A stretch of 64,000 nt of DNA from CAVTWH01 sp963738365 (GCA_963738365.1 CAVTWH010000007.1:1-64000); one strand, 5' to 3'; counted from the first letter of the stretch, positions 15,815 to 24,612 are shown. A program made the numbers and translations. The notes: generated by a model from the letters alone, not told the origin.

Positions 15815-16579
15815 TCATAGCCGCTGCATCCGGGTCCAACCGTCCCAGCCGCGTTCGCGCATCAGTTGGCGCAGCCGCTCGGCCCGCTTGTCGGACGCGT
15901 CGGCGAGGTCGTCCAGCAGCGTGAACGACATGTCGTCCCGGCCCGTCCCGCCGAAGTCCAGCCCGCCGGCCGCCTCCGCCTGCTCCGCCAGCTCGACCAT
16001 GATGTCGACTGCCTCCAACGCGAGCGGGTCGTCGATCCCGTCGGTCTCCAGGAGCTTGGACAGCACCTGATAGAGCCGGACGACCCGCGGGTCCTCGAGC
16101 TGCGCGATCTTGTCCGGGATCCACGCGAGGACCTTCTCCGGCCAGCGGGCCGCGACCAGGATCCACCCGTCCCGCTCGCCGGCCAGCAACCGCTCGGATG
16201 CCCCGATCTCCCGGAGCCGGTCGAGATAGGCGACGATCTCGGGCGCGAGCACCAGGCCGTCCCCGGCGGTGAGCTGCCGGATCTGCTTGCGGCTGGCCTC
16301 CAGGCGGCCGATCTCGTCGCGCAGGTGGGTGTCGATCCGCTCGACCGCCTCGGCGAAGGTCGCCTCGTCGGCGTCGAGCATCCGGGCGATCTGCGCCAGC
16401 GGAACGCCGGCGTCGGCGAGGGTACGGATCTTGATCAGCGATACCACCTCCGGCGCTCCGTACGTCCGGTACCCCGAGGCGTCCCGCTCCGGCTCCGGCA
16501 GTAGCCCGATCTGGTGGTAGTGCCGTACCGCCCGTACCGTGACGCCGGCGTACCCGGCCAGTTGCCCGATCGTCAGCAT
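15815..16579 (-). CDS. MerR-family regulator of the TipA/drug-sensing type
   Basis: 254 residues. The N-terminal MerR domain reads MLTIGQLAGYAGVTVRAVRH, then GLLPEPERDASGYRTYGAPE and the dimer helix IDTHLRDEIGRLEASRKQIR. The large C-terminal helical region (about residues 130-254) resembles ligand-binding MerR proteins that regulate multidrug export. It starts 14 bp after the ABC permease stop, making it the third gene of the exporter operon. A MerR-type operator lies upstream of the first gene, so autoregulation with the pump is likely. Confidence 0.88.
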   Translation of the reverse strand: MLTIGQLAGYAGVTVRAVRHYHQIGLLPEPERDASGYRTYGAPEVVSLIKIRTLADAGVPLAQIARMLDADEATFAEAVERIDTHLRDEIGRLEASRKQIRQLTAGDGLVLAPEIVAYLDRLREIGASERLLAGERDGWILVAARWPEKVLAWIPDKIAQLEDPRVVRLYQVLSKLLETDGIDDPLALEAVDIMVELAEQAEAAGGLDFGGTGRDDMSFTLLDDLADASDKRAERLRQLMRERGWDGWTRMQRL

Positions 16580-16593
16580 GGTCTGATCCTGAC

Positions 16594-17355
16594 TCAGCCG
16601 ATGCGGCGGCGGTAGGTGACCCCGGCGAAGGTGACGGCCGCGACGAGCAGGCCGGCGCACCAGGCCAGGGCGATCCAGATACCGGACCCGACCGGCTGCT
16701 CGGTGAACAGCGCCCGGAGGGTGTTGACGATGGAGGTCACCGGCTGGTTCTCGGCGAAGGCGCGTACCGGACCCGGCATGGACGCGGTGGGCACGAAGGC
16801 CGAGCTGACGAACGGCAGGAAGATCAGCGGGTACGCGAATGCGCTCGCACCGTCGACGGAACTCGCGGTGAGGCCCGGAATCACCGCCAGCCACGTCAGC
16901 GCCAGGGTGAACAGAACCAGGATGCCGGCGACCGCGAGCCACCCCAGGACGCCCGTCCCCGACCGGAAGCCCATCGCCAGGGCGACCAGGAGGACCACCA
17001 CGAGCGAAACGAGGTTGGCGACCAACGAGGTCAGGACGTGCGCCCACAGCACGGCGGTCCGGGCGATCGGCATGGACTGGAACCGTTCGAAGATGCCGCC
17101 CTTGCGGTCCGTGAAGAGCCGGTAGGCGGTGTAGGAGACCCCCGAGGCGATCGTGATGATCAGGATGCCGGGCAGCAGATAGTTCACGTACCGGCCGGTC
17201 CCGGCCTGGATGGCGCCGCCGAGGACGTACACGAACAGCAGCAGCATCGCGATCGGCGTCACCACCGTGGTGATGATGGTGTCGGGGCTGCGGGCGATGT
17301 GCCGCAGTGAACGGCCGAGCAGGACGGCGGTATCGCCCAGGAAGTGCTTGTTCAT
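16594..17355 (-). CDS. ABC-2 type drug exporter permease (DrrB-like)
   Basis: 253 residues with about six membrane helices in the ABC-2 pattern. GRSLRHIARSPDTIITTVVT leads into helix 1, GGIFERFQSMPIARTAVLWA is the conserved cytoplasmic motif of DrrB-like permeases, and FVSSAFVPTASMPGPVRAFA is the usual extracellular loop before the last helices. Its start overlaps the ATPase stop by four bases (ATGA), so the two are translationally coupled. Together they form a daunorubicin-type efflux pump; substrate is unknown. Confidence 0.9.
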   Translation of the reverse strand: MNKHFLGDTAVLLGRSLRHIARSPDTIITTVVTPIAMLLLFVYVLGGAIQAGTGRYVNYLLPGILIITIASGVSYTAYRLFTDRKGGIFERFQSMPIARTAVLWAHVLTSLVANLVSLVVVLLVALAMGFRSGTGVLGWLAVAGILVLFTLALTWLAVIPGLTASSVDGASAFAYPLIFLPFVSSAFVPTASMPGPVRAFAENQPVTSIVNTLRALFTEQPVGSGIWIALAWCAGLLVAAVTFAGVTYRRRIG

Positions 17356-18149
17356 CGCTGTTCTCCGTTCGTGGGGGTACCGACCATGGCGAGGAAGACG
17401 TCTTCGAGGGTGGGCTGCTTCTCGACGTACTCGACCGTGGCCGGGGGCAGCAGCCGCTTGAGTTCGTCGAGGGTGCCGTTGACGATGATCCGGCCCTCGT
17501 GCAGGATCGCGATCCGGTCGGCGAGGTGCTCCGCCTCGTCGAGGTACTGGGTGGTCAGCAGCACGGTCGTACCGCCGGCGGCGAGTTCCTTGACGGCCCG
17601 CCAGACCTCCAGGCGCGCCTGCGGGTCCAGGCCGGTGGTCGGCTCGTCGAGGAAGATGACCGGCGGATTCCCGATCAGGCTCATCGCGATGTCCAGCCGG
17701 CGGCGCATTCCCCCGGAGTACGTCGCCACCCGGCGCGCTCCCGCCTCGGTCAGCGAGAAGCGCTCCAACAGGTCGTCCGCGATGTCGCCGGGGCGCTTGA
17801 GGTGCCGTAGCCGGGCAACCAGGGAGAGGTTCTCCCGCCCGGTGAGTACCTCGTCGACCGCCGCGAACTGACCGGTGAGGCTGATCGACTGGCGGACCTC
17901 GGCGGCCTGCGCCGCGACGTCGAAACCATTGACCTGCGCGCTGCCGGCGTCAGCGCGCAGCAGGGTGGACAGGATCTTCACCAGCGTGGTCTTGCCCGCC
18001 CCGTTCGAGCCGAGCAGCGCGAAGACACTTCCTCGTGCCACCTCGAGGTCTACGCCACGCAGCACGTTCAACTGCCGGAAAGATTTCTCCAGGCCTCGCA
18101 CCTGTATCGCGGCCCGATCGGCCAGGTCGGTCATCGGTAGAAGGTTCAT
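17352..18149 (-). CDS. ABC transporter ATP-binding protein (DrrA-like)
   Basis: About 265 residues with Walker A GSNGAGKTTLVK, Q-loop SLTGQFAAVDE, signature YSGGMRRRLD, Walker B VIFLDEPTTGLD and the switch His region replaced by TTQYLDEAE. The DrrA-type C-terminal extension ending LEDVFLAMVG is present. A first ATG at 18161 overlaps the probable promoter, so 18149 (leaderless) or 18134 is preferred. First gene of the ATPase-permease-MerR operon. Confidence 0.88.
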   Translation of the reverse strand: MNLLPMTDLADRAAIQVRGLEKSFRQLNVLRGVDLEVARGSVFALLGSNGAGKTTLVKILSTLLRADAGSAQVNGFDVAAQAAEVRQSISLTGQFAAVDEVLTGRENLSLVARLRHLKRPGDIADDLLERFSLTEAGARRVATYSGGMRRRLDIAMSLIGNPPVIFLDEPTTGLDPQARLEVWRAVKELAAGGTTVLLTTQYLDEAEHLADRIAILHEGRIIVNGTLDELKRLLPPATVEYVEKQPTLEDVFLAMVGTPTNGEQR

Positions 18150-18157
18150 GGGCGTCA

Positions 18158-18188
18158 GCATGGAGGGTTGACGCTGCGTCAGGGTCAA
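18158..18188 (-). promoter_or_regulatory. MerR-type promoter/operator of the ABC exporter operon
   Basis: On the minus strand TTGACC (18188-18183) is followed by a 19-bp spacer holding the palindrome TGACGC-A-GCGTCA (18181-18169) and a weak -10 (CCATGC or CATGCT). The long 19-bp spacer with a centred dyad is characteristic of MerR-activated promoters, and the operon encodes a MerR protein. Confidence 0.6.
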
Positions 18189-18517
18189 GCCCGTACTTCG
18201 TTGAGTTTCGCATCCGGCGACGCGGTACCGGCGGGACGGTGGCACGTCCCAACGGCAACCGCCGCGGGGGCCGGGATCCTGGTACCGGCCCCCGCGGACG
18301 GGGCTCCACAGCACGGTGTCCGTGCGGCTCAGTATCGGCAGCGCACCGCTGCCGGGCACCACCGCGGGCCGGCAGGCGGGGATACAGCGACCTGAGAAGG
18401 CCGTCGATGACGCGTGCGGCGGCCGCGGCGGAGAACGCCTCGTGCGCCTGTCTGGACGCCGGTCATCGTGTGCCAGCGGGTCCGGCGCGGTCGTTGATGC
18501 CGGACCGGGGCAGCCGG
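18189..18517. other. Intergenic region, no gene recognised
   Basis: About 330 bp between the ABC operon promoter and the acyltransferase gene, both on the minus strand. Reading frames here have no recognisable motif, and no repeat or RNA is seen. Confidence 0.4.
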
Positions 18518-19096
18518 CTACGGCAGTCGGGCCATCCGTTCGGTGATGGGGCGGGCCGGCACGCCGACCACGGTCTGGCCGGCCGCCACGTCCCGGGTGA
18601 CCACCGCCCCGGCGCCCACCGTGGCGCCGGGCCCGATGGTCACGCCGCGCAGGATCGTCGAGTGCGCGGCCAGCCACACCTGCGCACCGATGGTGATCGG
18701 TGCGGATCGATGATGGTTGCTGGTGAGCGCGGCGCCGTCCGGGCGGTCGTGGTCGGAGTCGCGGATGACGACCATCTCGGCGACGAGTGACCCGGCGCCG
18801 ATGGTGATGGCGTCCCGCGCGACGATCATCGAGTGCGGACCTATCGACTGCGCCGCGATGTCCATGCGGGCACCCGGCCCGGCGATGATGTGGCAGCCCC
18901 GGCCCACGGACACCCGGCGTAGGGTCAGGCGGCCGCCGGGGCCGACGGAGATCTCGCAACCCGGCCCGACGTAGGAGTCGAAGCCGACGCTCAGGCCCCG
19001 GAACGCGGCCCGCAGATAGCAGATCCGGACGCTGGACGTGGCCACCTGGGCCACCCTGCGCAGCCGGGACAGGCTGCGCCGTAGGTCACGGGCCAC
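18518..19096 (-). CDS. Left-handed beta-helix (hexapeptide-repeat) acyltransferase
   Basis: 192 residues made largely of hexapeptide turns: YVGPGCEISVGPGG, RVSVGRGCHIIAGPGARM, AITIGAGSLVAEMVVI, PITIGAQVWLAAHSTILRGV and TIGPGATVGAGAVVTRDV. The ending TVVGVPARPI is typical of CysE/LacA/NodL-type O-acetyltransferases. The motif RDSDHD in the middle carries the probable catalytic His. Such enzymes acetylate sugars or capsular glycans; the substrate is unknown. The start is GTG. Adjacent genes are unrelated. Confidence 0.88.
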   Translation of the reverse strand: MARDLRRSLSRLRRVAQVATSSVRICYLRAAFRGLSVGFDSYVGPGCEISVGPGGRLTLRRVSVGRGCHIIAGPGARMDIAAQSIGPHSMIVARDAITIGAGSLVAEMVVIRDSDHDRPDGAALTSNHHRSAPITIGAQVWLAAHSTILRGVTIGPGATVGAGAVVTRDVAAGQTVVGVPARPITERMARLP

Positions 19097-19168
19097 GCGA
19101 TCATCTCCCGGTTCGCCGGCGGGCCCGCAAGGTGTGCCCGGCCATAGCGGTCAACGATCCAGGACGCG

Positions 19169-19197
19169 TTGACAACACTGGCTAATGCGATTAGCTT
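19169..19197 (+). promoter_or_regulatory. Sigma-70-type promoter overlapped by TetR operator
   Basis: TTGACA (19169-19174), a 17-bp spacer and TAGCTT (19192-19197) form a strong housekeeping promoter. The dyad GCTAAT-GCG-ATTAGC (19181-19195) covers the spacer and -10, placing a repressor exactly where it blocks polymerase. The first gene downstream encodes a TetR protein, so autoregulation is likely. Confidence 0.7.
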
Positions 19198-19232
19198 TCT
19201 GGCTATGAGTCGGAGCTGGCGGAGCGGTCGCG

Positions 19233-19790
19233 GTGCCTAGGGCGGGGTTGACTGCCCGGGCCGTGGTCGACATCGCCATGGAGATCATCGACTCGCAGGG
19301 CCGGGACGCGCTCGCGCTGTCCCTGGTCGCCGCGCGGGCCGGGGTGGCGCCGCCCTCGCTGTACAAGCACGTGGGCAGCCTCGCCGAGCTGCGCGCGCTG
19401 GTCGCCGCACGGGTGCTGGACGACATGACCGAGGCAGCCACAGCGGCGGTGATGGGCCTGGGCGGCGACGCCGCGGTCACCGCGCTGATGCGCCGCATGC
19501 GGGAGTACGCCGTGGCCCACCCGGCGCGGTATCTTGCCGTGCCACCCGATCCGGTCCACGACCCGGCGCTGGCCGGGGCGGCCAACCGGCTGCTCGCGGT
19601 TTTCCTTGCCGTACTTCGCTTCTACCACCTGCGGGGCTCGGCGGCGATCCACGCTGTCCGCTGCCTGCGGGTGATCGTGCACGGTTTCGCGGTGACCGAG
19701 GCCAGTGGCGGCTTCGGCCTGTCCGAGGACACCGCCGAGACCTTCGACCACCTCATCCGGATGTACCTGGCCTCGCTGCCCCGGCGCTGA
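19233..19790 (+). CDS. TetR/AcrR-family transcriptional regulator
   Basis: 185 residues from the GTG at 19233, which has GGAG about eight bases upstream. The HTH domain is at residues 8-50: ARAVVDIAMEIIDSQGRDAL, LVAARAGVAPPSLYKHVGSL. The C-terminal ligand domain (TetR_C_33/WHG type) holds HAVRCLRVIVHGFAVTEASG and FDHLIRMYLASL. It is followed after 32 bp by a membrane protein gene on the same strand, the likely target together with itself. Confidence 0.92.
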   Translation: MPRAGLTARAVVDIAMEIIDSQGRDALALSLVAARAGVAPPSLYKHVGSLAELRALVAARVLDDMTEAATAAVMGLGGDAAVTALMRRMREYAVAHPARYLAVPPDPVHDPALAGAANRLLAVFLAVLRFYHLRGSAAIHAVRCLRVIVHGFAVTEASGGFGLSEDTAETFDHLIRMYLASLPRR

Positions 19791-19822
19791 CCGGCGACCC
19801 CTACCGCGACCTGGAGACCACC

Positions 19823-20479
19823 ATGCCCAGCAACTCCTACCGGATCCGCGCCGGTGCCCTGGCACTGGCCAGCGCCGGAGCGCTGTTCGTCGGCTACCCT
19901 GCGGTGCGCCCCTGGCACGACGAGAACACCACGGCCGGGGCCACCGCCTCGATGAGTTCGGGTGCCTGGGTGGCGGCGCACTTCTTCGCCATGGTCGGGT
20001 TCATCCTGCTGCCGCTGGGCCTGCTCACGGTGCGTACCGCGCTGGCCGCCACCCGGGCCGAGCCGATGGCGCTGCTGGCCACCGTGCTGGGCTGGATCGG
20101 TGTCGGGCTGACCCTGCCGTACTACGGCGCCGAGGACTTCGGGCTGCACGCGATCGCCGGCCCGCACGGGGCCGGTGCGGACCTGCTGGCGCTCGTCAAA
20201 GCCGTGCGGTACCAACCCCTGGCCATCACCATCTTCGGCATCGGGCTGGTGCTCATCGCGGCGTCGGCGATCCTGACCGCCGTCGCGGTGTGGCGCTCGG
20301 GCGCGCTGCCCAGGTCGTCCGGGGTGCTCTTCGCGGTCGGCTTCACGCTCTACCTGCCGCAGTTCTTCGGGCCGGCCGCCGTCCGGATCGGACACGGTGT
20401 GCTGGTCGCGGTCGGCTGCCTGGTGCTGGCCGGTGCGCTGGTCGCCGCCGACGCGGCAGGGCCAGTGGCCGGGAGTTGA
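19823..20479 (+). CDS. Hypothetical multi-pass membrane protein
   Basis: 218 residues with six to seven predicted helices (ALALASAGALFVGYPAVR, AHFFAMVGFILLPLGLLTV, LLATVLGWIGVGLTLPYYGA, FGIGLVLIAASAILTAVAV, VLFAVGFTLYLPQFF, VLVAVGCLVLAGALVAA). No transport signature is recognised. It lies directly behind the TetR gene and under the same promoter, so expression is probably released when the regulator binds its ligand. A bidirectional terminator follows. Confidence 0.8.
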   Translation: MPSNSYRIRAGALALASAGALFVGYPAVRPWHDENTTAGATASMSSGAWVAAHFFAMVGFILLPLGLLTVRTALAATRAEPMALLATVLGWIGVGLTLPYYGAEDFGLHAIAGPHGAGADLLALVKAVRYQPLAITIFGIGLVLIAASAILTAVAVWRSGALPRSSGVLFAVGFTLYLPQFFGPAAVRIGHGVLVAVGCLVLAGALVAADAAGPVAGS

Positions 20480-20495
20480 GCGGGCGGATACCTGA

Positions 20496-20529
20496 AACCG
20501 GGGCCCCGCCGACAGGCAGGGCCCCGGTT
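20496..20529. terminator. Bidirectional terminator hairpin
   Basis: AACCGGGGCCC and GGGCCCCGGTT are exact complements around a 12-nt loop. The hairpin lies between the convergent membrane protein and xylanase genes and can serve both strands. Confidence 0.8.
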
Positions 20530-20542
20530 GTCGTGCCGAGGA

Positions 20543-21724
20543 TCAGTGGCCGTCGCCCGGGCGCCGGGGGGCGCCGGTGGACAGGGCCAGGGTCTGCTGC
20601 AGGGTGGTGTAGGCGGCCTTCGGGTTGAGGTTGGTGTCGTAGAGGGTCGCGTAGCCCTCACCGGTGAACACGCCGGGCACCCACGAGTCGGCGTCGTCGA
20701 TGTCCCAGATCGTGAAGGAGATGCAGTTGCGGACCGCGAGGCAGGCCTTGAGCTCCTGGTCGAACTCGTACGGCTGGGCAAACTGCGCCAGGCTGTCGGT
20801 CGGGGTCTGCAGGCTGTCCGTGGTCTCCACGAAGGTACGCACGTCGGCCTCGGTGATGGCCACCTTCAGCCCGAGGCTGGCGTAGCGGGCCAGGTCGTCC
20901 TGCATCCGGGCGCCGCTGAAGCCGTACTGGGTGTCCAGGTGGCCCTGCTCGCCGATGCCGTTGATCGGCACGCCCTGCGCCTGCAGCGACTTGGCCCAGG
21001 CGTAGACCGCGTCGGCCTTGGCGTTGGTGCCGTCCTCGCCGGCGATGTTGAAGTCGTTGTAGAACAGCAGCGCGTGCGGGTCGGCCTGGTGCGCCCAGCG
21101 GAACGCGTCGGCGACAATGCCCTCACCCAAATGGGAGACCCAGAAGTCGTCGCCATTGACGCCGTCGGCCAGCGGGTGCGGGTCCCAGGAGTTGGCGAAG
21201 ATCTCGTTGGCCACGTCCCACTGCCAGATCTTGCCCTTGAAGTGGCCGACCTCGGCGAAGATGTGCTGCTTGAGGAGCTCGCGGAGCTGGTCGTTGCTGA
21301 TCGTGCCGTTGCTCACGCCGGTGGTCAGCCAGCCCGGGACCTGGTTGTGCCAGAGCAGGGTGTGGCCGCGTACCAGCTGGTTGTGCTGCTGGGCGAAGGC
21401 GATCAGCTTGTCGCCGGGGGCGAAGTTGAGCTGCCCCTGGGTCGGCTCGATGCTGTCCCACTTCATCACGTTCTCGGGCGTGACCGTGCTGTACTGGTTC
21501 GCCGCCAGCGCGGTGTAGGCGGCGTCGACGTTGAGCTTGTCCGTGTTGATGGCGTTGCCGATGCGCAGGTTGATCGGGGCGGCCAGGGCGCCCAGCGAGT
21601 CGGCCGGCGGGCGGAACTTCGCCGGCGGCTTGTCCGCCGCGACGGCGTTGGCGGCGGTCCCCACCGCCAGGACGGTCGCGGCGGCGGCAGCCACCACCAC
21701 GATCACGCGGTGCGCTCTTCTCAC
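20543..21724 (-). CDS. Secreted GH10 endo-1,4-beta-xylanase
   Basis: 393 residues, start GTG at 21724 with GAGGAG seven bases upstream. A signal peptide (MRRAHRVIVVVAAAAATVLA) is followed by a single GH10 barrel. NAINTDKLNVDAAYTALAAN and STVTPENVMKWDSIEP are the N-terminal signature; VRGHTLLWHNQVPGWL follows. The acid/base Glu is in WDVANEIF, the nucleophile Glu in VAITEADVR, and TIWDIDDADSWV closes the site. No carbohydrate-binding module is attached. It hydrolyses internal xylan bonds outside the cell. An operator CGAAAGTTTCG about 90 bp upstream fits repression of actinobacterial xylanase genes. Confidence 0.95.
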   Translation of the reverse strand: MRRAHRVIVVVAAAAATVLAVGTAANAVAADKPPAKFRPPADSLGALAAPINLRIGNAINTDKLNVDAAYTALAANQYSTVTPENVMKWDSIEPTQGQLNFAPGDKLIAFAQQHNQLVRGHTLLWHNQVPGWLTTGVSNGTISNDQLRELLKQHIFAEVGHFKGKIWQWDVANEIFANSWDPHPLADGVNGDDFWVSHLGEGIVADAFRWAHQADPHALLFYNDFNIAGEDGTNAKADAVYAWAKSLQAQGVPINGIGEQGHLDTQYGFSGARMQDDLARYASLGLKVAITEADVRTFVETTDSLQTPTDSLAQFAQPYEFDQELKACLAVRNCISFTIWDIDDADSWVPGVFTGEGYATLYDTNLNPKAAYTTLQQTLALSTGAPRRPGDGH

Positions 21725-21812
21725 TTCTGGTCTCCTCTGATGTGCCCGTTAGGGCGTCGGGTCCGGGGTAGTCCCGTGTGGAGGTTGCGGGGTGGTCAGG
21801 CGAGCGGTGCGC

Positions 21813-21823
21813 CGAAAGTTTCG
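21813..21823. promoter_or_regulatory. Candidate xylanase operator
   Basis: CGAAA-G-TTTCG is a perfect dyad about 90 bp upstream of the GH10 start. Dyads of the CGAAA-N-TTTCG form are described upstream of streptomycete xylanase genes. A partial copy, AAACTTTCGGGG, lies at 21987-21998. Confidence 0.55.
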
Positions 21824-22194
21824 GATATGTTGCGAGCACATGTCGGTATCGGACCCTAGGCCGCCGGAGCATGCCCGTCAATAGAGACGAGGCGTCGTTG
21901 AGCGGTCGCCAGCCAGCAGCCGTGCGGGTTCCGCTACTTTCAGGGGGTACCGCCAGTCGCCGCCACCCGCCGGTCCCACAGGTCTAAAACTTTCGGGGCT
22001 CCTGGCCGTGCTGCGTCCGTCCCGGACCGCAGGTGGGCTTACCTGGCCCTCGACGGGCGACGTCTTGACGCCATGGTGGGGTGCGCCGTGTACCCGCGAC
22101 GGCGACTGGAAGGAATCGCAAGAGCTCTACCTTGCCCGGCTCGATCACACTGACACCGACTTTCAGCCCTGACGGGCGTCCGTCGTACCGGACA
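21824..22194. other. Intergenic region between xylanase and sigma factor genes
   Basis: About 370 bp. Possible frames have biased composition and no known motif. The half operator near 21990 is the only notable signal. Confidence 0.35.
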
Positions 22195-23103
22195 TCACAG
22201 ACTCTGTACCGGTGGGTGTCGATCGGTGTGGGTGTTCTGCCTGCTCGCCAACTTGTCCGGGTCCAGGACGAGGTCGATCTCGCTGATCCGGCCGTCGCGC
22301 ACGGTGATCCCGACAACCGCTACGACCCTGCTGGCTGAGCGGGCGATGACGCCCGGGGCACCGTTGACCAGCGCCGGCTCGCACATCGTTGCGAAACGGG
22401 GACCCTGCGACGCCGCGTGGGTCGCGACATCGTGCGCCCCGGCAAGCAGCGGTGGTGCCAGCCAGGTTCGCGGACCGGTGTCGACGCGGAAGACAACCTC
22501 GGGATCGAGCACCTCGATCAACCCATCGAAGTCGCCGGCCCGCGACGCCGCGAGGAAGGCATCGACGAGCCGACGCTGCGTGGCCAGATCGGGATCTGCG
22601 GCCACGGTCGCCCCTCGCACCCGCCGCCGGGCTCGGCTGGCCAGTTGTCGGGCGGCGGCCGGTGACTTCTCGACAATCGGCGCGATCTCCTCGAACGGCA
22701 CACCGAACATGTCGTGGAGTACGAAAGCCAATCGCTGCGCTGGCGGCAAGCTCTCCAGCACGACGAGCAGCGCCAACCCGACAGCGTCGGCGAGCAGCGC
22801 CTGCTGCTCCGGATCGAGGCTGCCGCCCTCGCTGACCACCGGCTCCGGGAGCCAGGTACCCGGGAGGTGCTCACGACGCGCACGACGGACGCGGAGCATG
22901 TCGATGCACACCCGCCCCACAGCCGTCGTGAGCCAACCGGAGAGGTTGTCGATCGCCGGACCGTTCGCCCCGCTCAGCCTCAGCCATGCCTCCTGCACCG
23001 CATCGTCGGCGTCGGTGAGTGAGCCGAGCATCCGGTACGCGACGGCCCTCAGGCGCGGGCGTTCCGACGCGAACCGTTCGGCGTACCACTGTATGTCTTC
23101 CAC
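22195..23103 (-). CDS. ECF sigma factor, SigJ/ECF41-like, with SnoaL-type C-terminal domain
   Basis: 302 residues. Region 2 (LRAVAYRMLGSLTDADDAVQ, EAWLRL) and region 4 (LESLPPAQRLAFVLHDMFGV, PFEEIAPIVEKSPAAARQLA) are clear. An extra C-terminal SnoaL/NTF2-like domain begins about residue 180 with RLVDAFLAASRAGDFDGLIE. ECF41 proteins use this domain in place of an anti-sigma factor. They usually sit beside an oxidoreductase or carboxymuconolactone gene; here an NAD(P)-binding oxidoreductase gene lies 187 bp upstream on the same strand. The start is GTG. Confidence 0.9.
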   Translation of the reverse strand: MEDIQWYAERFASERPRLRAVAYRMLGSLTDADDAVQEAWLRLSGANGPAIDNLSGWLTTAVGRVCIDMLRVRRARREHLPGTWLPEPVVSEGGSLDPEQQALLADAVGLALLVVLESLPPAQRLAFVLHDMFGVPFEEIAPIVEKSPAAARQLASRARRRVRGATVAADPDLATQRRLVDAFLAASRAGDFDGLIEVLDPEVVFRVDTGPRTWLAPPLLAGAHDVATHAASQGPRFATMCEPALVNGAPGVIARSASRVVAVVGITVRDGRISEIDLVLDPDKLASRQNTHTDRHPPVQSL

Positions 23104-23290
23104 CAGTTCGATCCTCTGCTGAAGGCGGTACCCGGATTTGGTCCGCGAGACGGGTCGCCGCGCCTGTGGATGTCGGCTCCCGCCCGCCGGTACAACGCCC
23201 GTCCCAGCGTGGCAAACGGGGCCAGGTGCCGGCGGTCGGGCCGGTCCGAAAGCACTGTGGAGCGCCTACGGCAGGCACAGGCGAGGCCGT

Positions 23291-23986
23291 TCATTCGCGC
23301 TTGAACGCTTCGCGGCGAATCATCTGGAACAGCGTCGGAGCGCCGTCAGAGGTGGTGACCTCGATCACCTTTCCGATGAACCGGTCGTCACTGACCTGGC
23401 TGAGCAGCAGATGGGCGAGGTCCGCCCGGCTGGTGAAAACGCCGTCCAGCGGCCCGTCGCTGACCTTGTAGGCAGATACGTGGTCGGCGTCGAACAAGCC
23501 GGCCGACCGGACAATCGTCCAGTCCAGACCGCTCTCGCGCAAGATCGCTTCCATCGCCCGCATGTCGGCGTACGTGGTCCTGCCGATCGTCCGGGACACC
23601 AACGGCTGCATGACACGGTTGAGCAGGAAGCCACCGTCAGCGTGGTTGTGCGGCTGGACCGCCGTCGAACTCACCACGACGATCCGCTTGACACCATGTA
23701 CCGCCATCGCGCCGGCGATCTTGCGCACTCCGTCGCTGTAGATGTGGATCGGCTTGCGGGCGAACGGAACGCCGAGTGCGGACAGCACCACCTCGGCTCC
23801 CTCGACCACCCGGACGGTCGCGATCTCGTTCTGGACGTCGCCTTCGGCAACCTCCAGCAGGTCGTGGCTGAACGGGAACTGCGCAGGCCTGCGGGTCACG
23901 GCCGTGACCTCATGCCCGCCATCGAGAGCCTGCTTGACCAAGATGCGCCCGGTGAGTCCGTTGGCTCCGAATACGCAAATTCTCAT
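23291..23986 (-). CDS. NAD(P)-binding protein, NmrA/SDR-like
   Basis: 231 residues from the ATG at 23986, chosen over the GTG at 23992 because AAGGA lies eight bases before it. The Rossmann motif ICVFGANGLTGRILVKQAL is at the extreme N-terminus, followed by VVEGAEVVLSALGVPF, IVVVSSTAVQPH and WTIVRSAGLFDADHVS. This is the NAD(P)H-binding (flavin-reductase-like) group of atypical SDRs. It precedes the SigJ-like sigma factor gene, an arrangement typical for ECF41 targets. Confidence 0.88.
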   Translation of the reverse strand: MRICVFGANGLTGRILVKQALDGGHEVTAVTRRPAQFPFSHDLLEVAEGDVQNEIATVRVVEGAEVVLSALGVPFARKPIHIYSDGVRKIAGAMAVHGVKRIVVVSSTAVQPHNHADGGFLLNRVMQPLVSRTIGRTTYADMRAMEAILRESGLDWTIVRSAGLFDADHVSAYKVSDGPLDGVFTSRADLAHLLLSQVSDDRFIGKVIEVTTSDGAPTLFQMIRREAFKRE

Positions 23987-24197
23987 CGGCACGTCCTTCG
24001 CTTCGATCGTCGACCGCGGCGATCCCGCGGCGTTGCGTGGATATGTCGAATCCGCGACCCCGGATGTGACAGCCGAAGGTGGGCGCAGTGCTCAACTCCC
24101 GGTCCATCGGCGATCGGCGCCACCGGACCGAGCCTGTCGGCTACCGAGGCGCGCACGTCATCGCCTGCCGCGCCCGTGTCCGTACTGCGGGGAGCCG

Positions 24198-24359
24198 CTA
24201 CCTCACTGGCGGCGCGGCATGCTCGGCCAGCCACCCACAGTTCTTCCGCTCGATGCGCGACAGCAGGACGATGGCCTGTGCCCGCGCGGTCCGGCGCGGC
24301 TCGCCCTGCCACACGTGCGGCTCGATGAGGTGCCGGCGCGGGTAGTTGGAGATGGCCAC
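24198..24359 (-). pseudogene. Possible IS701-type transposase fragment
   Basis: About 53 codons include EPHVWQGEPRRTARAQAIVL and LLSRIERKNCGWLAEHA, which resemble the start of IS701 transposases (G-L-L-S..E-R-K-N-x-W-x-L-A-E). The frame ends in a stop soon after. It is too short for certainty. Confidence 0.35.
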
Positions 24360-24450
24360 GTCGGTGGTGCCATCGCTGCTCGTACAGCGAAGAATTGCAA
24401 TGCGTCAATGGAGTCGCGGGGATGGCGGGCGGCGCCACTCATTCACGGTG

Positions 24451-24612
24451 GTGGCTGGGTTGTTGCGGGTGCAGGTCCTCGGTGAGGTGCGCGCGTGGCG
24501 CGATGGTCAGCCGGTCGAACTTGGCCCGGCGGCCCGCCGCGCGGTGCTTGGCCTGCTCGCCCTGGCCGGTGGCCAGCCGGTGCCGCGTACCGATCTGGTG
24601 GCCGGCGTGTGG
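24451..24612 (+). pseudogene. Truncated SARP/AfsR-type regulator N-terminus
   Basis: LLRVQVLGEVRAWRDGQPVE, LGPAARRAVLGLLALAGGQP and PRTDLVAGVWHG are the first half of a SARP winged-helix DNA-binding domain. After about 54 codons the match ends in unrelated sequence and the BTAD domain is absent. It is a 5-prime stub beside the convergent egtD gene. Confidence 0.65.

Noticed and set aside
21984..22316. 110-codon minus-strand frame
   Set aside because: Overlaps the 3-prime end of the sigma factor in another frame and shows no protein-like features.
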